The position numbers and the translations under genes are program-made. Of a stretch of DNA of 64,000 nt, positions 18,765 to 29,207 are shown in pieces. The notes below the pieces were generated by a model. It made no database searches and was not told the origin of the DNA. It saw nothing but the letters and a program-made list of their open reading frames with translations. Within the stretch, counting starts at the first letter, position 1. Each line of letters opens with the position of its first letter. The stretch comes from Flavobacterium oreochromis (lineage in GTDB: Bacteria; Bacteroidota; Bacteroidia; Flavobacteriales; Flavobacteriaceae), in NCBI RefSeq assembly GCF_019565455.1, contig NZ_CP067377.1, positions 3,292,001 to 3,356,000 on the forward strand, in the 5' to 3' direction.

Positions 18765-19044
18765 ATGAAAGCAACTTTTAATAACAAAATTATAGCTGAA
18801 AGTAATGATACTATTAGTCATGAAGGAACTACTTATTTTCCACATCAAAGCATAAAAAAGAATATTTTAAACCTAGTAAAATAAACTCAATTTGCAATGA
18901 AAAGGTATAGCTCAATATTATAATATTGAAGTAAATGGTAAATTTAGAGATGACGCAGCATGGTATTATCCAGAAATAATAAATAATGCTAAATTCATAG
19001 AAAATTATGTAGCCTTCTGGAAAGGTATTAAAATTGAAGAATAA
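18765..19044 (+). pseudogene. DUF427-family protein, two frameshifts
   Basis: A roughly 93-residue DUF427 protein when repaired: MKATFNNKIIAESNDTIS, then HEGTTYFPHQSIKKEYFKPS, then KGIAQYYNIEVNGKFRDDAA, then WYYPEIINNAKFIENYVAFW, which carries the W-Y-Y-P block of the family. One A is missing from a run of six near 18848 and one from a run of four near 18900. The family adopts a small beta-barrel fold; its function is not established. The metalloprotease gene begins 7 bases later. Confidence 0.75.
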
Positions 19045-19051
19045 AATAATA

Positions 19052-19921
19052 ATGAAACGATTAGCAAACCACAAAAAAATACCATTATTCATCCATTCAT
19101 TTTTGGGGTTTGCTTTTTTATTAGTTGCTTGCCAGAATAATCATCCCAATAATACAGAATACACTTGTATTTCAAAACCTTGCAATACAAACGGAAAAAA
19201 GGAACTACTTCATCTAAAAAACACACTAAATTATACACACTACATATACTTTCCAGCTAATATAATTATAGCTTCTCCTCATGTTAAAAATTATTTAAAA
19301 TATAAAAACATAATAAAAAACCTAAATTATAAAATAACTAAATCAAAAATTAAAATCATACTTAATTCTAAAATACGTCGCATTCATCAAAAATATACTA
19401 TTGATGAAATAGCCTATAATGATGCAATAAGAACAAAAATTGAATCAAAAATAACAACAAGGCAATTAACTTTTATTATTGTACCTTCCGCTAAAAAATT
19501 AAATGGTTTTACTTATACTTTAAACCAAAATTTTGAATATTACCTAGGACTAGGCTATAATTTAATATACATATCTGATAATCCAACCATAGGATTAGCC
19601 ACATTTGCACATGAAATTGGACATTTTTTTGGACTACAACACACCTTCGGATCTTCATCAAAACAATTTAGCTCAAAAGAAAGTATACAAGGTAACAATT
19701 GTAATTCTGAGGGAGATTTTATCTGTGATACACCTACAGATTATAATTTGCCTATAGATAAAAACTGCCAATACGTTGGCATTAATTATAAAAACTACAC
19801 CCCTCCTATTCAAAATTTTATGAGCTATTCACCAGGATTCTGTAGAAATCATTTCACTAATGAACAACTAGACCTAATGAGTAAATTTGCTAGATCATAT
19901 AGAAAAAACATATACTTTTAA
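19052..19921 (+). CDS. M43 (pappalysin-like) zinc metalloprotease lipoprotein
   Basis: A 289-residue secreted metalloprotease. The N-terminus is a lipoprotein signal (FLGFAFLLVACQNN). The extended zinc motif is HEIGHFFGLQHTF near residue 189 (HExxHxxGxxH), followed by GDFICDTPTDYNL and, later, the Met-turn FMSYSPGFCRNHFT, which together are characteristic of family M43 of Bacteroidota (cytophagalysin/pappalysin type). A TTG-started extension is open upstream, but the ATG at 19052 gives a clean signal peptide. Likely an extracellular protease; substrate unknown. Confidence 0.88.
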   Translation: MKRLANHKKIPLFIHSFLGFAFLLVACQNNHPNNTEYTCISKPCNTNGKKELLHLKNTLNYTHYIYFPANIIIASPHVKNYLKYKNIIKNLNYKITKSKIKIILNSKIRRIHQKYTIDEIAYNDAIRTKIESKITTRQLTFIIVPSAKKLNGFTYTLNQNFEYYLGLGYNLIYISDNPTIGLATFAHEIGHFFGLQHTFGSSSKQFSSKESIQGNNCNSEGDFICDTPTDYNLPIDKNCQYVGINYKNYTPPIQNFMSYSPGFCRNHFTNEQLDLMSKFARSYRKNIYF

Positions 19922-20100
19922 CCTCTATCATTTCATAATTTAATACGAGTAAACAAATCATAATCAAAACAAATCTAACCTTACCTCATTCTTCTGATGC
20001 TGATTTTTTTTTCCTGTAAATTAAAATTCCTTCAACTATTTTTGTTTTTTTACTTACAGATATAGTATTTTTAACCAATAAAATAAATTCTAGAACTATT

Positions 20101-21138
20101 ATGACAAATAAAATTCCAGTAACGATAATAACAGGTTTCTTAGGTTCAGGAAAAACTACTATTATTAAAAACTTATTAGTAAACAACAATGGGAAACGAT
20201 TAGCTGTTATTGTAAATGAATTTGGAGAAATGGGAATTGATGGCGAATTATTAAAATCTTGTTGCGCCTTTGAAGAAGATATAATGGAATTAAATAATGG
20301 CTGTGTTTGTTGTACTGTACAAGATGAGTTTTTACCCATTATGTTGCAATTGATGGAACGCAAAGAGACTATCGATCATATTATAATTGAAACTTCGGGA
20401 CTTGCCTTACCTAAACCTTTATTACACGCTTTTAATTGGCCAGAATTAAAACCACAAATCACGGTAGATGCGGTGGTAACAGTGGTTGATGCAGTAGGTC
20501 AAGCTACGGGTGAAATATGTGATCGTGCTAGAGTTGAAGCTCAACGATTAGCAGATGATTCCTTAGATCACGAAACTCCTATTGAAGAGTTGTTTGAAGA
20601 TCAATTATCTTGTGCAGATTTGATCGTAATGACTAAAAAAGATTTATTAGATCACGATCAATTTGAAGAAGTTCAAACGATTATTACAAACAAAATTAGA
20701 CCTAATGTAAAAATAGTAAGTGCTAATAAAGGAAATATTGCTTCAGATATATTACTTGGTGTGGGAGCACAAGCAGAAAACGACTTAGAAAGCCGTCACT
20801 CACATCACGAGGAAGACCACGCAAATGGTCACGAACACGATCACGACGATCATATTGATTCTGTAGTAGTTGAAATAACTGCACCGCATACTCAAGAAAC
20901 CTTAGTAGCAACTTTGAAAGAAATTATTGAGGAACACGAAATTTATAGAATAAAAGGGTTTATAAATGTTCCTGAAAAACCAATGCGTATGGTACTTCAA
21001 GGTGTTTCAACACGTTTTGAAAGTTATTTTGATCGTAAATGGAAAGAAGACGAAACTAGAAAAACGAGTTTAGTTATCATAGGTGATGAATTAAAGCATA
21101 AAAATTTGCAACAAATTATCAACGAAAGATTAAATTAA
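20101..21138 (+). CDS. cobW: CobW-type metallochaperone GTPase
   Basis: A 345-residue G3E GTPase. Walker A is GFLGSGKTT near residue 12, the metal-binding motif is NGCVCCTV (CxCC) near 71, and VMTKKDLL provides base recognition. A His/Asp-rich insertion between residues 232 and 253 (SHHEEDHANGHEHDHDD) should bind metal. CobW proteins are thought to deliver cobalt to CobN-type cobaltochelatase, and here the gene directly precedes cobN by 75 bases, which supports that role over a zinc-chaperone role. Intact. Confidence 0.93.
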   Translation: MTNKIPVTIITGFLGSGKTTIIKNLLVNNNGKRLAVIVNEFGEMGIDGELLKSCCAFEEDIMELNNGCVCCTVQDEFLPIMLQLMERKETIDHIIIETSGLALPKPLLHAFNWPELKPQITVDAVVTVVDAVGQATGEICDRARVEAQRLADDSLDHETPIEELFEDQLSCADLIVMTKKDLLDHDQFEEVQTIITNKIRPNVKIVSANKGNIASDILLGVGAQAENDLESRHSHHEEDHANGHEHDHDDHIDSVVVEITAPHTQETLVATLKEIIEEHEIYRIKGFINVPEKPMRMVLQGVSTRFESYFDRKWKEDETRKTSLVIIGDELKHKNLQQIINERLN

Positions 21139-21212
21139 ACCAAATTGAAAGTATATTTGAATGGGTAATTAACAACTGTTGATTATCCATTTTTTAATTT
21201 TGACTACTAGAA

Positions 21213-24200
21213 ATGCATTTAATACCAACAATTCCTGGAGGATGGAATCCTAATGAGGACGGTGTGTTTTACATCGAACAATCAAAAGGTGATATCATTT
21301 TTTTATCGGCAGCAGATACTGAAATCAACTCTTTAAATAATGCTTATAAAGAATTTAAAAACAGCAAGATAACAAACGAGATACCTAGTCTTAGAATGAC
21401 TAACCTTACCTACTTAAAACAAGAACTCACTATAGACAAATATGTTGAAGAGGTTATTTCCGAATCTAAACTAGTTATATGCAGGTTATTAGGAGGACAA
21501 AGTTATTATCCTTATCTGGTTGAATCCTTAGAAATAGTGTGCCGAAAAAAAATATCCCTGTACTTTTCTTATCAGGATATGATATTCCTGATATTGAATT
21601 AATGAATCTATCCACTGTAGATGTAGCTGTTTCTGATTTGGTTTGGAAATATTTTTGTGCAGGAGGAAAAGATAATTTAATCGAGTTATTACGTTTTATT
21701 CAGCATCATTTTTTTGGTGCAAAAGAATTAGTTTATAAAGAACCACAACGTATCCCTGATTTATTTTTGTATGATTTAGAAGAGGGAATTTTAACCAAAG
21801 AACAAACATTAAATAGAGTATTCAATTCGGTAATTTTAGTTTATAAATCTCATTACTTGGCAGATAATTTAGAACCTGTATATGCAATCTATCAAAAACT
21901 GAAAGAAAAAAATATACATCCTATTATAGCTTTTGCTAATAATCTTCGAGATAAAAACACAACGAATGAATTGCACGAATTACTTACCCAATATCAAAAT
22001 CTAGCACTAAGTTCGCTTATTAACACAACGAGTTTTTCAATAAAATCACTTACCGAAAACGAAGACGATTTTATTTTTCAAAAACTCAATATTCCAGTTA
22101 TTCAAGCAATTTTTGCTTCGTGTACAAAAACCATTTGGGAAAATAATTTATTTGGCTTAACTCCTACAGATATTGCGATAAATGCCGCTTTACCCGAACT
22201 AGATGGTCGAATTATTACTACAGCAGTTTCTTTTAAAGTAGCTTTAGGGAAAGATTCTATCACGGATTCTGATATTTTAAAATATGAAACTCATCAGGAG
22301 GGTGTCGATTTTGTAGTTGATTTTGCTTATCGCTGGCATCAATTACAAACCAAAAAAAATACAGAGAAACGCATTGCTTTGATAATGCCTAACTATCCTA
22401 ACAAAGATAGTCGTCTAGCAAATGGTGTAGGACTTGACACGCCTGAAAGTATGATTAACATTATCAAAGCACTTAAAGAAAATGAATACCAGTTAGGAAA
22501 TTTTATTCCTAACTCGAGCGAAGAATTAATTCAATTAATTACTCATTATATAACGAATGATGTTGATACCACACAAACTCGTCCGTTTCAAATTTCTTTG
22601 TCATTAGAAGATTTTTATAAAAAATACAATTTTCTAAGCCCGCAACTAAAAGCACAACTTGAAAAACAGTGGGGAAAACCCGAAGATTCTCCTTTTTGTA
22701 GTAATGGAAAATTTGCGATTGCTGGTTTTTTATTGGGTAATATATTTGTAAGTATTCAACCAGCGAGAGGTTATAATCAAGATGAAAAAGCCATATATCA
22801 TTCACCTGATTTACCTCCTACCTACAACTATTTAGCTTATTATTTTTGGGTAAATTCTATTTTTCAAGCCGATGCAGTGGTACACGTAGGTAAACACGGG
22901 AATTTAGAATGGTTACCAGGAAAAAGTATCGCCTTAAGTAAAGAAAGTTGTTATCCACGCGTATTGTTTGAAGCCATTCCGCATTTTTATCCATTCATTG
23001 TCAATGATCCTGGTGAAGGCACACAAGCAAAACGCCGAAATCAAGCAGTAATACTAGATCATCTTATTCCGCCTATGACACGAGCAGAAAATTATGGTAG
23101 TCTTACTAAATTAGAGCATTTGATAGACGAATACTATGAAGCGTTTACCCTTGATCCAAAACGAGCTTCTGCTCTTAAAAAACAAATTAAAGCTTTGGTT
23201 CAAGAAGCGCATTTGGATACTGATTTACAAACTTCCGCGGAAGACATAGACGAATTATTAGTAAAACTAGATGGCTATTTATGTGATTTAAAAGAAGCGC
23301 AAATAAGAGATGGTTTACATATTTTTGGAAAAGTACCTGAAAATGATCAATTATTAGACTTATTAATTGCCTTACATCGTTTGCCATCAGGAGCAATTAA
23401 AGGAATAACACAGGCATTAGCTTTCGACTTAACCTTAGCTTTTGATCCTTTACAGTGTGATTATTCAAACCCTTTTGAAAATAAAATTCTGCAAGTATAT
23501 TGCAGAACAATTGGAGATGCAATAGAGCAACTCGAATTATTAGCAAGAGAATACCTTTCTCAGTTTTTAATAAACAGAAAAGTAACAGGACATTCGTCTT
23601 TTGATGAAGTACTTGATTATATAGCAAATACAACTTATCCAAAAATCCTGCAAACAACTAATGAAATTGAACATTTAATAGCAGGATTGAATGGAAAATA
23701 TGTTCCTTCAGGAAGTTCAGGCGCGCCTACAAGAGGTCGTTTAGATGTATTGCCTACGGGTAGAAATTTTTACTCGGTAGATGTTCGAACCATTCCTTCC
23801 CCTACTGCTTATACTTTAGGAATTAAAAGTGCCAATTTAATCATTGAGCGTTATCTGCAAGAAAATGGCGATTATCCTGAAACTATTGGACTTTCGGTAT
23901 GGGGAACTTCTACGATGCGCACAGGTGGTGACGACATTGCACAAGCCTTTGCTTTAATGGGGGTAAAACCTGTTTGGGAAGGTGCTAATCGTAGAGTAAT
24001 TGATTTTGAAATCATTTCTCTTTTAACTCTTAAACGACCAAGGGTAGATGTTATGTTACGTATATCTGGATTTTTTAGAGACGCTTTTCCAGATGTAATT
24101 TCATTATTTAATAAAGTAGTTGAACGATTAGCTCAACTAGATGAAGATCCAGAAAGCAATCCTATAAGAAAACGTTTTTTAAAAGAAAAAGCGACTTGGT

Positions 24201-24946
24201 TATCCAAAGGAATTACTGAAGAGAAGGCACATAAACGCGCATTGTTTCGTGTTTTTGGCTCAAAACCTGGTGCTTATGGTGCTGGATTACAAGCGGTGAT
24301 AGATGAGAAAAATTGGCAAACCAAAGAAGATTTAGCCAAAGTATATATGCAATGGAGTGGGTATGCTTATGGAAATGATAGACTAGGCGAATCGGCACAC
24401 GAAGTTTTCGAACAGCGTTTGTCTGACATTCAAATTGTAATGCACAATCAGGACAATCGAGAACACGATATTTTAGATTCTGATGATTATTATCAATTTC
24501 AAGGAGGATTGACTAATGCGGTGCAAACGGTAAGTGGTCAGCAACCTACAGTGTATTTTGGTGATCATTCTCGTCCTGAAAATCCTAGAGTAAAAACACT
24601 CAAAGAAGAATTATTAAAAGTATATCGTTCCCGAGTAATTAATCCGAAATGGATTGAAGGAGTAAAACGACACGGATATAAAGGTGCTTTTGAAATGGCA
24701 GCCACAATGGATTACCTCTTTGCCTATGATGCTACTACAGATATGATAGACGATTTTATGTATGAAGGCATTACGCAAGAATATTTATTTAACCCCGAAA
24801 ACAAAGCATTTATTGAAAAAGTAAATCCTTGGGCATTAAGAGATATGACCGAAAGAATGCTTGAAGCAATTCAGCGGGGTATGTGGAAAGAACCAAAACC
24901 TGAAACACTAGAAAAACTACAGCAACTTTTTATAAATGCAGAATAA
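21213..24946 (+). pseudogene. cobN: Cobaltochelatase large subunit CobN, frameshifted
   Basis: The ATP-dependent cobaltochelatase subunit that binds the corrin ring, about 1244 residues. It opens MHLIPTIPGGWNPNEDGVFY and breaks after EIVCRKK in a run of eight A near 21545; nine A join it to NIPVLFLSGYDIPDIE and the 1135-residue remainder. Key CobN blocks are present: ADAVVHVGKHGNLEWLPGKS, VNDPGEGTQAKRRNQAVILD, PPMTRAENYGSL, GLSVWGTSTMRTGGDDIAQA and SPTAYTLGIKSANL. The frameshift removes the first ~110 residues from the large frame, which could restart at GTG 21539. ChlI/ChlD partners lie convergently at 25603-27281. Some Bacteroidota CobN-like proteins are of uncertain specificity; the B12 context here argues for cobalt. 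Confidence 0.92.
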
Positions 24947-24963
24947 TTATGATGTAGGAAAGC

Positions 24964-24998
24964 TATACCTGTCAGGTCTCTTAAACCTGACAGGTATA
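24964..24998. terminator. Bidirectional terminator / palindromic repeat between cobN and pduO
   Basis: Perfect 14-bp arms TATACCTGTCAGGT and ACCTGACAGGTATA with a 7-base loop, in the 59-bp gap between the convergent cobN (plus) and pduO (minus) genes. The CCTGTCAGGT core is itself palindromic. It lacks strong T runs, so it may be a dispersed repeat unit acting as a terminator. Confidence 0.6.
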
Positions 24999-25005
24999 AC
25001 TATCA

Positions 25006-25590
25006 TTATTTCCCTTCAGGTTGTTTCTTTCTTTTGTACAAAAACAATTGCCATTTTTCTTCGGCTACACCCGCTTTGTCCATTTCGGCACGACCTAAAA
25101 TAAAGAACAAATCCGAAAGTCGGTTTATATAAGCAGGAATATAATCATCAACCTCATCTTCTTTCATTAAACTTACTAATAATCGTTCACCTCGACGAAT
25201 TTGTGTACGTACCACGTGACATAAAGCAGATATTTCATTTCCCCCAGGAAGTAAAAAATAATCCGATTTGGTTGTCATTGCAGCCTCCAATTCATCTATC
25301 CAAGTTTCACAAAAAGAAGCACCATCCTCAGGTTTTGGATTCGGGTTAATTTTTTTACAATCAGACGGACGTGCTAAATGCGACATCATATCCATCATAT
25401 CTTTTTGAATTTTATGCAAATTAGGTTGCCATTCGTGTGTAGGTCCTAATTTAGCTCGCAGTAATCCAATGGTAGAATTTACCTCATCTAAAGTGCCATA
25501 ACAATTTACTCGAACATCATCTTTATAAACACGGCTTCCGCCAAATAATCCTGTTTTACCAGTGTCTCCTTTTTTAGTGTATATTTTCAT
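25006..25590 (-). CDS. pduO: Cob(I)alamin adenosyltransferase, PduO type
   Basis: A 194-residue ATP:cob(I)alamin adenosyltransferase of the PduO/CobO-equivalent fold. The N-terminal nucleotide-binding signature MKIYTKKGDTGKTGLFGGSR is intact, and the C-terminal VRTQIRRGERLLVSL and YINRLSDLFFILGR helices carry the conserved Arg and Asp/Asn residues. It makes the 5'-deoxyadenosyl ligand of coenzyme B12. It is the last gene of the long minus-strand cob operon, 12 bases after the chlI-D gene. Intact. Confidence 0.95.
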   Translation of the reverse strand: MKIYTKKGDTGKTGLFGGSRVYKDDVRVNCYGTLDEVNSTIGLLRAKLGPTHEWQPNLHKIQKDMMDMMSHLARPSDCKKINPNPKPEDGASFCETWIDELEAAMTTKSDYFLLPGGNEISALCHVVRTQIRRGERLLVSLMKEDEVDDYIPAYINRLSDLFFILGRAEMDKAGVAEEKWQLFLYKRKKQPEGK

Positions 25591-25602
25591 TTATTTAATA
25601 TT

Positions 25603-27281
25603 TTAATGTAACATAGATTGATAACTCACTCTCATTTCGTTTGCTAATTTTTTAGCTAAAGCTAATTTTATAAAACCTTTTTCAGTATCTATAATCGTTG
25701 TATGGTTAAACATTTTTAGGTATTTTTTAAAATACGAAACTGCCTCAACAAATGGGTTTTCAGTTTTACCTTGATTAATTTTACCATCGGTGAGTATGTA
25801 TAAAAGTGTTTCTTCTTGTGGCGTTTTTGATTTTAATAATTGGTGTACTAATTGTAATCCAGCGCTTAAATTTGTTTTGCCTCCTGAGCGTAATTGCTGA
25901 ATTTGTGCGATGAATGTTTCTATATTTTGCGAAAGTTGTAACACAATCGAGGCTGTACCATTTTGTAATGCCACCGCAGAAAGCAGGATTTTTTTATGTT
26001 TAAATTTATGCAGCGTTTGGGAAATTAATCCTTTTATAAAAGAAATTTGTTGGTCTTGTATCATCGAACTACTGGAATCTATTAAAAATACCAAGTGAAT
26101 TTTAGATTGCGAAATAGCATTTTTATAATGAATCTTAAATGCATTCGTAAGTAAATATTCTTTTACTGTTTGCAAAACGTTTATACTTGTTGATGTTGTT
26201 CCAAAAGAAGTTGTTTTGTTTTTCTGCAACATCTCACTTTTAAAAAACAATCCTTTTTTGAGATTCCTTCGGGGGTTTGAATTTTTAGATACTGATTTGT
26301 AGCTGTGGCTTGTAACAAATAATCATTTAATCCCGAGTTTGTATTTTCATTTTGTTCTTGAGTAGTTTCGTTATTTTGCTGGTTATTTCCTTTGTTTTCG
26401 TTATTTTGATTATTTTCTGGAAAATGTTTTGCTCTATGATTTAGAACCAAAGGCGCTATTTTTTCAAGATGGTCTAAGGTGACTTCATTAACATTTTCAA
26501 AAGCTGCAAAAGCTCGGCTGGCTTTCATTAGCAATATATCGGCACGTAATCCTTCTACTTGATGGGAAATACATTTTTCGGCAATATTTTCTTTTATTTC
26601 GGACGAAAAGTGTATTTGAGAAAGTTGTCTTCTTGCTCTTGCTATTTGGTTAGCTAATTCCTTTTCTTGGTTTTCAAATTGAAGGCAAAACAAATTTGAA
26701 TCAATATCAAAATTCAAACGCCTATTTACAATCTCTATTCTTATATCCTTATCACTCGGTGTTTTTATAGTCACAGATAATCCGAAACGATCTAATAATT
26801 GCGGACGCAAATCGCCTTCTTCTGGGTTCATTGTTCCTACCAAACAAAATTTACTATCTAGCCATTGCGAAATGGTATCTCGTTCTAAATAATACCCTCC
26901 ACTTGAAGAAGCATCTAGCAAAACATCCATTAAATAATCATTTAACAAATTAATTTCGTCAATATATAAAATACCTTGATGTGCTTTGGCTAATAATCCT
27001 TTTTGTACTTCTACTTTTTTATCATTAATTAATCGCTCTAAATGAATAGCACCTAAAACACGATCTTCGGTAGCTCCTATTGGCAAATTAACAAAGGGAA
27101 AATCTGTTTCAATATTTTTCATCAAGCCTTGCAAAGCACGAACTGTAGTTGTTTTTCCTGTTCCTTTATCTCCTTGAACTAAAACTCCTCCAAGTGATGG
27201 ATCAATCATACATAAAAGTAAGGCCAATTTAAAATCGTCTTGCCCACAAATGGCTGTAAAAGGGAAACTTTTGTGTTCCAT
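25603..27281 (-). pseudogene. chlID: Fused ChlI-ChlD-type chelatase subunit (AAA+ and VWA), frameshifted
   Basis: Reads as a single ~560-residue chelatase motor subunit. N-terminal half: AAA+ ATPase of the magnesium-chelatase I type, Walker A GDKGTGKTT near residue 38, Walker B ILYIDEINLLND near 106, and FCLVGTMNPEEGDLRPQLLD. Then a Gln/Asn-rich linker (NNQNNENKGNNQQNNE, residues about 293-320) typical of ChlD, and a von Willebrand A domain with the MIDAS motif FLIDSSSSM and YILTDGKINQG. The join is out of frame by one A in a run of six near 26263; an extra A gives EGISKKGLFFKSEMLQ. It is the expected partner of CobN, replacing CobS and CobT. As written, two ORFs overlap by 70 bases. Confidence 0.88.
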
Positions 27282-27282
27282 A

Positions 27283-27981
27283 TTAACTATTTATAGCGTT
27301 ATAAATCCAAAGAATTCCAATAAATATAGAGAAAACACCTACTGTTGCATTCATTATTTTGAAAGCTATTTGATTTCGTTCAATAAAGCGAGAAACCGAG
27401 AAAGTCAGTACACAACTGTAAGTAGTCATAGCGATGATAATTCCTATACTTTGCAAAACAATAACCCCTATGGCGGTATAAGCATCTTTTGATGCCATAA
27501 CGAGTGCAATAGAACAAGCTCCACCTGTACCCGCTAAACCGTGTAACATTCCTACCCAAAAGGTACGACTTAATAAGTTCATAGCTATTTCTTCTCCTTG
27601 CTTACCGTGTATATGTAATACGTTTGTAGTATGTTCATGATCTGGAATAGCTCGATGATCAGCCATTATTTTTTTAAGTTCATGATTACGACGAATGGCT
27701 GATATACCTAACCAAATCATTACAGGTCCTACTAACATTTCAGCATAAGTAGATAAATTAAGTGGTAATGTAGATTTTAATAATAAGGCAAAAGCACTAA
27801 AAAGCAATAAGGATACAGAGTGCCCTAAAGCCCATTGGGAAGAGCGCCATAAAAGTGTTCCTAAACCTATTTTATTGCTTCTACGTTCTGATGCTAATAC
27901 AGAAACCGCCACCATATGATCGGGTTCAAAAGAGTGTTGTATACCTAGTAAAAGTGAATCTGTAAATAAATAACCTATCAT
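27283..27981 (-). CDS. NicO-type nickel/cobalt transporter
   Basis: A 232-residue membrane protein with about six hydrophobic segments. The metal signature sits near residue 17 (HSFEPDHMVAVSVL, an HxxxxDH-type motif in the first helix), a His-containing loop follows (PDHEHTTNVLHIHGKQ, near residue 112), and FWVGMLHGLAGTGGACSIAL resembles the second conserved block of NicO/UreH-like proteins. Its location inside the cob operon, between cbiD and chlI-D, indicates cobalt import. The start codon lies in a 100-bp tandem duplication shared with the end of cbiD. Confidence 0.85.
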   Translation of the reverse strand: MIGYLFTDSLLLGIQHSFEPDHMVAVSVLASERRSNKIGLGTLLWRSSQWALGHSVSLLLFSAFALLLKSTLPLNLSTYAEMLVGPVMIWLGISAIRRNHELKKIMADHRAIPDHEHTTNVLHIHGKQGEEIAMNLLSRTFWVGMLHGLAGTGGACSIALVMASKDAYTAIGVIVLQSIGIIIAMTTYSCVLTFSVSRFIERNQIAFKIMNATVGVFSIFIGILWIYNAINS

Positions 27982-28160
27982 TTTATTATTTTTATATATT
28001 ATTATTTAATTAATAATCATTTAGTTAACACCTATTATCTTATTATTTACATTAATTATTTGTAAATAAATAACCTATTATTTTATTATTTTCACATATC
28101 ATTATTTAACTAATAATCATTTAGTTAACATCTATTATCTTATCATTTGCATCAATTAAA
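27961..28160. repeat. 100-bp tandem duplication at the cbiD/nicO junction
   Basis: 27961-28060 and 28061-28160 are two directly repeated 100-base units, about 89 percent identical and without gaps. Each holds TGTAAATAAATAACCTAT (start of the transporter on the minus strand), a shared spacer and TTAGTTAACA-type sequence equal to the last codons of cbiD. The first unit keeps the real nicO start and a ghost cbiD tail; the second keeps the real cbiD tail and a ghost nicO start (ATA in place of ATG). Nearly all differences are transitions. Confidence 0.85.
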
Positions 28161-29206
28161 AGAATCTTTAGTTCTACTTTTGGAATATGGGATTTACAAA
28201 CAGTATAACAATGTTCTTGTAAAGATTTAAAAAATGGTTCTTCCGCTGTAAAATCAAAAATCTCAGTAAGTCTTCTAGCCATATTCAAATCTAAAATTGG
28301 AGCGCATTGTTCGTTAGTATAACCACACTTTTTTGCCATTTCATAAATAAACTCTTTATCCCAAGTCGATTTACCACTGTGGGTATCTAATTCGCCTTGT
28401 GCTAATTTAGCCGCTTTACCAATCATTATTCCAATAGTTACTTTTTGGAGTGCTACCGAATTTATTTTTGTCAAAGTTTCACCTATCCAATTTCCGTATT
28501 GAATAAAAGCAAAATCTGGTAAATGGTTAAATTGTGCTTTTAATAAATTTTCTGAACGACCACCAGAATTGATAACTATTTCATTACAACCATTAGCTAA
28601 GGCAACATCTATACCTTGTGTAATACTAGCTATATAAGCCGATGCGCTAAATGGTTTCACAATTCCTGTTGTTCCTAAAATTGAAATTCCGTTTAAAATG
28701 CCAATTCTTGCATTGAGTGTTTTTTTTGCAATTTCTTCTCCATTTTCAACAAAAATTTCCACGTTTACACCTTTATTACATTGCTTTGTATGCTTTACGA
28801 AGTGTATTGCATCGGTAATCATTTTTCTAGGGACAGGATTTATAGCAGGTTCACCTACTTTAATAGCAAGTCCAGGCAAAGTAACCACGCCCACACCTTT
28901 ACCTTGTTTAAAAAGAACCTCCTGACTTTCATTTAATGAAATGATACAACCAATCGTAGCTCCGTGCGTAACATCAGGATCGTCACCAGCATCTTTAATA
29001 GTAGTACAGGTAGCATATTCGGAAGTATAAACACAAGAAGTGATTTTAAATTTTACTTTTTCGCCTAATGGTAATGTAATTTCTACTTCGTTTATCTCTC
29101 TTTGTTCCAAAAGGCTTATCAATGCGGCTTTAGCACAAGCCGTTGCACAAGCACCAGTTGTATAACCACTGCGTAAAGGACCTTCTGGAACGGGTAGTAG
29201 AGCCAT
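28121..29206 (-). CDS. cbiD: Cobalt-precorrin-5B C1-methyltransferase
   Basis: A 361-residue CbiD, the C1 methyltransferase of the oxygen-independent B12 route. Typical blocks: RSGYTTGACATACAKAAL near residue 12, DAGDDPDVTHGATIGC, GVGVVTLPGLAIKVGEPAIN, ILGTTGIVKPFSASAYIASI and GKAAKLAQGELDTHSGKS. No membrane segment. It begins 1 base after cobK ends upstream and its last codons lie in the 100-bp duplication. Its presence marks the pathway as CbiD/CbiG type, not the CobG/CobF aerobic type. Intact. Confidence 0.96.
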   Translation of the reverse strand: MALLPVPEGPLRSGYTTGACATACAKAALISLLEQREINEVEITLPLGEKVKFKITSCVYTSEYATCTTIKDAGDDPDVTHGATIGCIISLNESQEVLFKQGKGVGVVTLPGLAIKVGEPAINPVPRKMITDAIHFVKHTKQCNKGVNVEIFVENGEEIAKKTLNARIGILNGISILGTTGIVKPFSASAYIASITQGIDVALANGCNEIVINSGGRSENLLKAQFNHLPDFAFIQYGNWIGETLTKINSVALQKVTIGIMIGKAAKLAQGELDTHSGKSTWDKEFIYEMAKKCGYTNEQCAPILDLNMARRLTEIFDFTAEEPFFKSLQEHCYTVCKSHIPKVELKILLIDANDKIIDVN

Positions 29207-29207
29207 T

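Noticed and set aside
19922..20100. A second cobalamin riboswitch upstream of cobW
   Set aside because: I looked for the GGGAA, GCCACTG and AGACCTGCC elements in both strands and found none, so cobW-cobN has no visible riboswitch.
21539..21602. GTG at 21539 as the true cobN start
   Set aside because: The upstream frame has a good CobN N-terminus (MHLIPTIPGGWNPNEDG) that joins after one added A, so the short start is an effect of the frameshift.
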